From contig DIHK01000048.1 of assembly GCA_002420115.1 (NCBI GenBank), forward strand, positions 79,763 through 87,270: a stretch of DNA of 7,508 bases, given 5' to 3'. The position numbers and the translations under genes are program-made. Source of the DNA: Nitrospira sp. UBA5698. Its GTDB lineage: Bacteria; Nitrospirota; Nitrospiria; Nitrospirales; Nitrospiraceae. Shown here one piece after another: positions 5,911-7,508 of this stretch. How positions within the stretch are numbered: position 1 is the stretch's first letter; every line of letters begins with the position of its first letter. The notes under the pieces were generated by a model that was not told where the DNA came from, did no database searches, and saw only the letters and a program-made list of their open reading frames with translations.

Positions 5911-6900
5911 CTACGGAGTGGGTTTTTTCTTGAGTGGGGGATTCTTCAGACGCTGCAGTTCAGCTTCCTGCTCGTCAACTTTCTTTCGCAACGCCTTCAT
6001 TTCTTCTTTAAACGCCTGCAACTCAGTGTCCTGCTTCACGACCGGAGGAGCTTGAGGGGGCGGAGGTGGTGCCGTCACCATCGGGACCGGTTGCGGAGCT
6101 GGAACGGGCGGTGGAGGAGGTGTGAGCAGCCTCGCCAGGAGTTGATAATCGATGGCGAGCGACCGATCTTCTGATTTCCCAATCCAACTCGACCGATCGT
6201 AGACGTCGGAGCGAATCGCTCCTTCCGGCAAGAACGTTACCTCTCGGTCTCGGAGACCATCGGTGTCCGGGAGCGGGCGTGGCTCTTTTTGGCTGGCAGT
6301 GGGTCGTTTCCCAGGGTAGTGGCGGTATTGCGTCAAGGTGACATGCAAGGACAAGCCGTCCGCGAACAGGTAGCCCGCAGTCATCTCTCGTTGTGGAGCG
6401 GTCTTCGCAGATGACGCGAGGTACGGTGTGGAATAGATGCGGAACCCGACGCGCTGCGTGGCAGTCGCTTGAGCCAAGCCAGCGGTAACATACGGAGTCA
6501 GAAACGCAATCTCATCCTCGGAGAACGTCCGAATATCATTCAGGTTTGTCGATTTCGCGGCTTTGCCTAGGAGTAACAGAAGTCCGGATTTTTCTTTGGT
6601 GTGGATCCCCCGTAACACATCTCCAACAGTTGTTTCTGACAGCTTGATGGGATGTGAAGCCTGGAAAGAGCTATCTGAAACAGACTCAAGAAAGACCGAT
6701 CCAATGGAGGTTTCCTGAATCGAGGTGGTTGGGCGTGAGCCGGCGCACCCGGCTATCAAGAGGGGTATGCAGCCCAGTAAGAGTACACGCAGTCTCAAGC
6801 TGAACGATCGGGATGGTGTGTGATTCATCGTGTGGTGTGTCCGCGTGTGAAAGCCGGTGCGCAGTGTAGCAGGAAGAGTCGGTAAAAACAAAAATCCCAT
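5911..6900 (-). CDS. Proline-rich lipoprotein with C-terminal coiled coil, unknown function
   Basis: The longest supported product has 329 residues from ATG 6900, preceded by AGGAG four nt upstream. A lipoprotein signal is clear: basic 'SRSFSLRLR' (30-38), a hydrophobic run, then lipobox LIAG-Cys52. From ATG 6900 the leader would be an unusually long 51 residues. ATG 6828 (residue 25) gives a more normal signal peptide but has no Shine-Dalgarno. The mature protein is expected to be lipidated at Cys52 and tethered to a membrane, probably the outer one. Residues about 60-255 form a globular domain I do not recognise ('SEDEIAFLTPYVTAGLAQAT', 127-146). Residues 260-288 are a proline-rich hinge with two runs of five prolines. 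Residues 291-320 form a charged heptad-like helix suited to coiled-coil pairing, and the end is Lys/Pro-rich. This layout suggests an envelope protein with an extended stalk, but no partner is visible. The gene converges on scpB with 93 bases between the stops. Confidence 0.85.
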   Translation of the reverse strand: MGFLFLPTLPATLRTGFHTRTHHTMNHTPSRSFSLRLRVLLLGCIPLLIAGCAGSRPTTSIQETSIGSVFLESVSDSSFQASHPIKLSETTVGDVLRGIHTKEKSGLLLLLGKAAKSTNLNDIRTFSEDEIAFLTPYVTAGLAQATATQRVGFRIYSTPYLASSAKTAPQREMTAGYLFADGLSLHVTLTQYRHYPGKRPTASQKEPRPLPDTDGLRDREVTFLPEGAIRSDVYDRSSWIGKSEDRSLAIDYQLLARLLTPPPPPVPAPQPVPMVTAPPPPPQAPPVVKQDTELQAFKEEMKALRKKVDEQEAELQRLKNPPLKKKPTP

Positions 6901-6990
6901 GTCACTCCTGATTTATAAGATAACGGTTCTTCGTGCGTAGCTGGTGGATACTGCTCTCCATGACAAGGTGTTGATCGTGCCCGTGCTACG

Positions 6991-7006
6991 GGATTGCCGA
7001 CAATCC
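6991..7006 (+). repeat. Small perfect hairpin
   Basis: GGATTG-CCGA-CAATCC forms a perfect 6-bp stem with a 4-base loop. No T-run follows, so it is not an intrinsic terminator. A second short pairing, GACTC (7017-7021) with GAGTC (7033-7037), follows immediately. Together they may belong to a structured RNA or be chance. Confidence 0.3.
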
Positions 7007-7155
7007 GCTGATGAGGGACTCATATGTCGATGGAGTCTTCACCGCACTTACCGAGATGATCGTGGGAAGGAGTGCGAAATAGCCGTATTGGCGAGAGTGG
7101 TTTCCTGGACTGGGTTTGCAAGGAGCAACCTCCGTACCACTAGAGGCAAGAACCC

Positions 7156-7185
7156 TTGACGCGGTGAGAGTGCAATGTATACAAT
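7156..7185 (+). promoter_or_regulatory. Candidate sigma70-type promoter facing right
   Basis: TTGACG (7156-7161, 5 of 6 to consensus) is followed 18 bases later by TACAAT (7180-7185, 5 of 6). With a 16-base spacer, TATACA (7178-7183, 4 of 6) is an alternative. This is the best promoter match in the window. Transcription would start near 7192, yet no recognisable gene follows within the 317 bases to the edge. Confidence 0.5.
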
Positions 7186-7366
7186 CCGGCATCCAAGCTG
7201 GCAAATCAGGTCTTTATGAACGCCCTTGTGTCGGAGACCAAATCATTTTTAAGTAAATCCACTTGCCAATGGCGTGTGACGCGGGCTATAAGGCGCCTCT
7301 CAGATCTCTTGCCTGCGTATCACTTGAAGTTCCGTCAGCGTTCAGGCTCTGTTGCGAAAGGAGGGA

Positions 7367-7423
7367 ATGCGTCTGAGCATGGGCCAAGTCGGTCGGTCTA
7401 GTCTTGGGCCGAAATCGTGTTGA
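7367..7423 (+). CDS. Possible 18-residue mini-ORF after a strong Shine-Dalgarno
   Basis: AAAGGAGG (7357-7364) is nearly a full complement of the 16S 3' end. The ATG at 7367 follows after only two bases, which is too close for efficient use; a second in-frame ATG at 7379 is 14 bases away. The frame encodes 18 residues (MRLSMGQVGRSSLGPKSC) and stops with TGA. It lies downstream of the promoter at 7156-7185. It could be a leader peptide or a chance purine run. The function is unknown. Confidence 0.2.
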   Translation: MRLSMGQVGRSSLGPKSC

Positions 7424-7508
7424 ACAAGGCTCAAGGACGAACCGCTGGCGCCTGTGCGTCAGAATAGTCTGGACAGGATTTGAGCAAAACGGCATCGACC
7501 GGCAGTAG

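Larger units (their letters stand above)
6901..7508. other. Right-hand 608 bases without a supported protein gene
   Basis: No frame here has convincing coding character or a recognisable protein. On the minus strand the first bases serve the lipoprotein gene (AGGAG, and an AT-rich TATAAAT close before it). Further right are a small hairpin, a sigma70-like promoter facing right, short open frames, and a strong Shine-Dalgarno before an 18-codon ORF. A small RNA, a leader for a gene beyond the edge, or decayed sequence are all possible. Confidence 0.5.

Noticed and set aside
7003..7078. CTGATGAG at 7008-7015 followed by CGAAA further on, as in a hammerhead ribozyme core
   Set aside because: The CGAAA (about 7075) is roughly 60 bases away and not closed by a proper stem II. 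The nearby GACTC/GAGTC pairing ends without GAAA, so the three-stem architecture cannot be formed.
6944..7159. Plus-strand open frame of 71 codons
   Set aside because: It has no ribosome binding site, no domain and no conserved-looking motif, and its start overlaps the upstream region of the lipoprotein gene.
7216..7401. Plus-strand open frame of 61 codons downstream of the candidate promoter
   Set aside because: It has only a weak AGG before the ATG, no recognisable domain and chance-like composition. Not supported as a gene, though not excluded.

Overview
The window looks like a chromosomal stretch from a Gram-negative bacterium with moderately high GC. A lipobox protein, a cleavable-signal cupredoxin and a membrane-anchored secreted repeat protein all point to an outer-membrane cell plan. 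The overall flavour (an scpA-scpB pair among a CxxHxxM cupredoxin, a lysine-rich histone-like protein and proline-rich lipoproteins) suggests Nitrospirota (Nitrospira-like). That is an impression from the proteins, not a demonstrated placement. No mobile element, CRISPR array, rRNA or tRNA is visible.

Left part, minus strand: a gene that runs off the left edge encodes a class I SAM methyltransferase. It carries an N-terminal segment resembling PqqD, the peptide-binding (RRE) fold of RiPP systems. Just upstream of it on the same strand is a small exported type-1 copper protein with an amicyanin-like ligand loop. The two may be co-transcribed (cupredoxin first).

Middle, plus strand: a strongly SD-led gene encodes a dipolar protein with a lysine/alanine-rich histone-H1-like N-terminal half and an Asp/Glu-rich C-terminal half. 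A clear hairpin follows it. Next is a secreted 362-residue protein with a very regular 11-residue Phe ladder (pentapeptide-repeat type) and a C-terminal membrane anchor. Then come scpA and scpB, overlapping by ATGA; these are the kleisin and winged-helix subunits that work with SMC in chromosome condensation and segregation. A DNA-compacting histone-like protein lies about 2 kb upstream of scpAB, which is suggestive only.

Right part: a minus-strand lipoprotein converges on scpB. It has a lipobox, a globular domain I do not recognise, a proline hinge and a C-terminal coiled coil. The last ~600 bases hold no gene I can support. They do contain a good sigma70-like promoter, an almost perfect Shine-Dalgarno run before an 18-codon ORF, and a few hairpins, so a small RNA or short peptide is possible there.

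The most promising material for a new system is the RRE-like/methyltransferase fusion, whose partners would lie mostly outside the window. The unexplained transcribed-looking tail is second.
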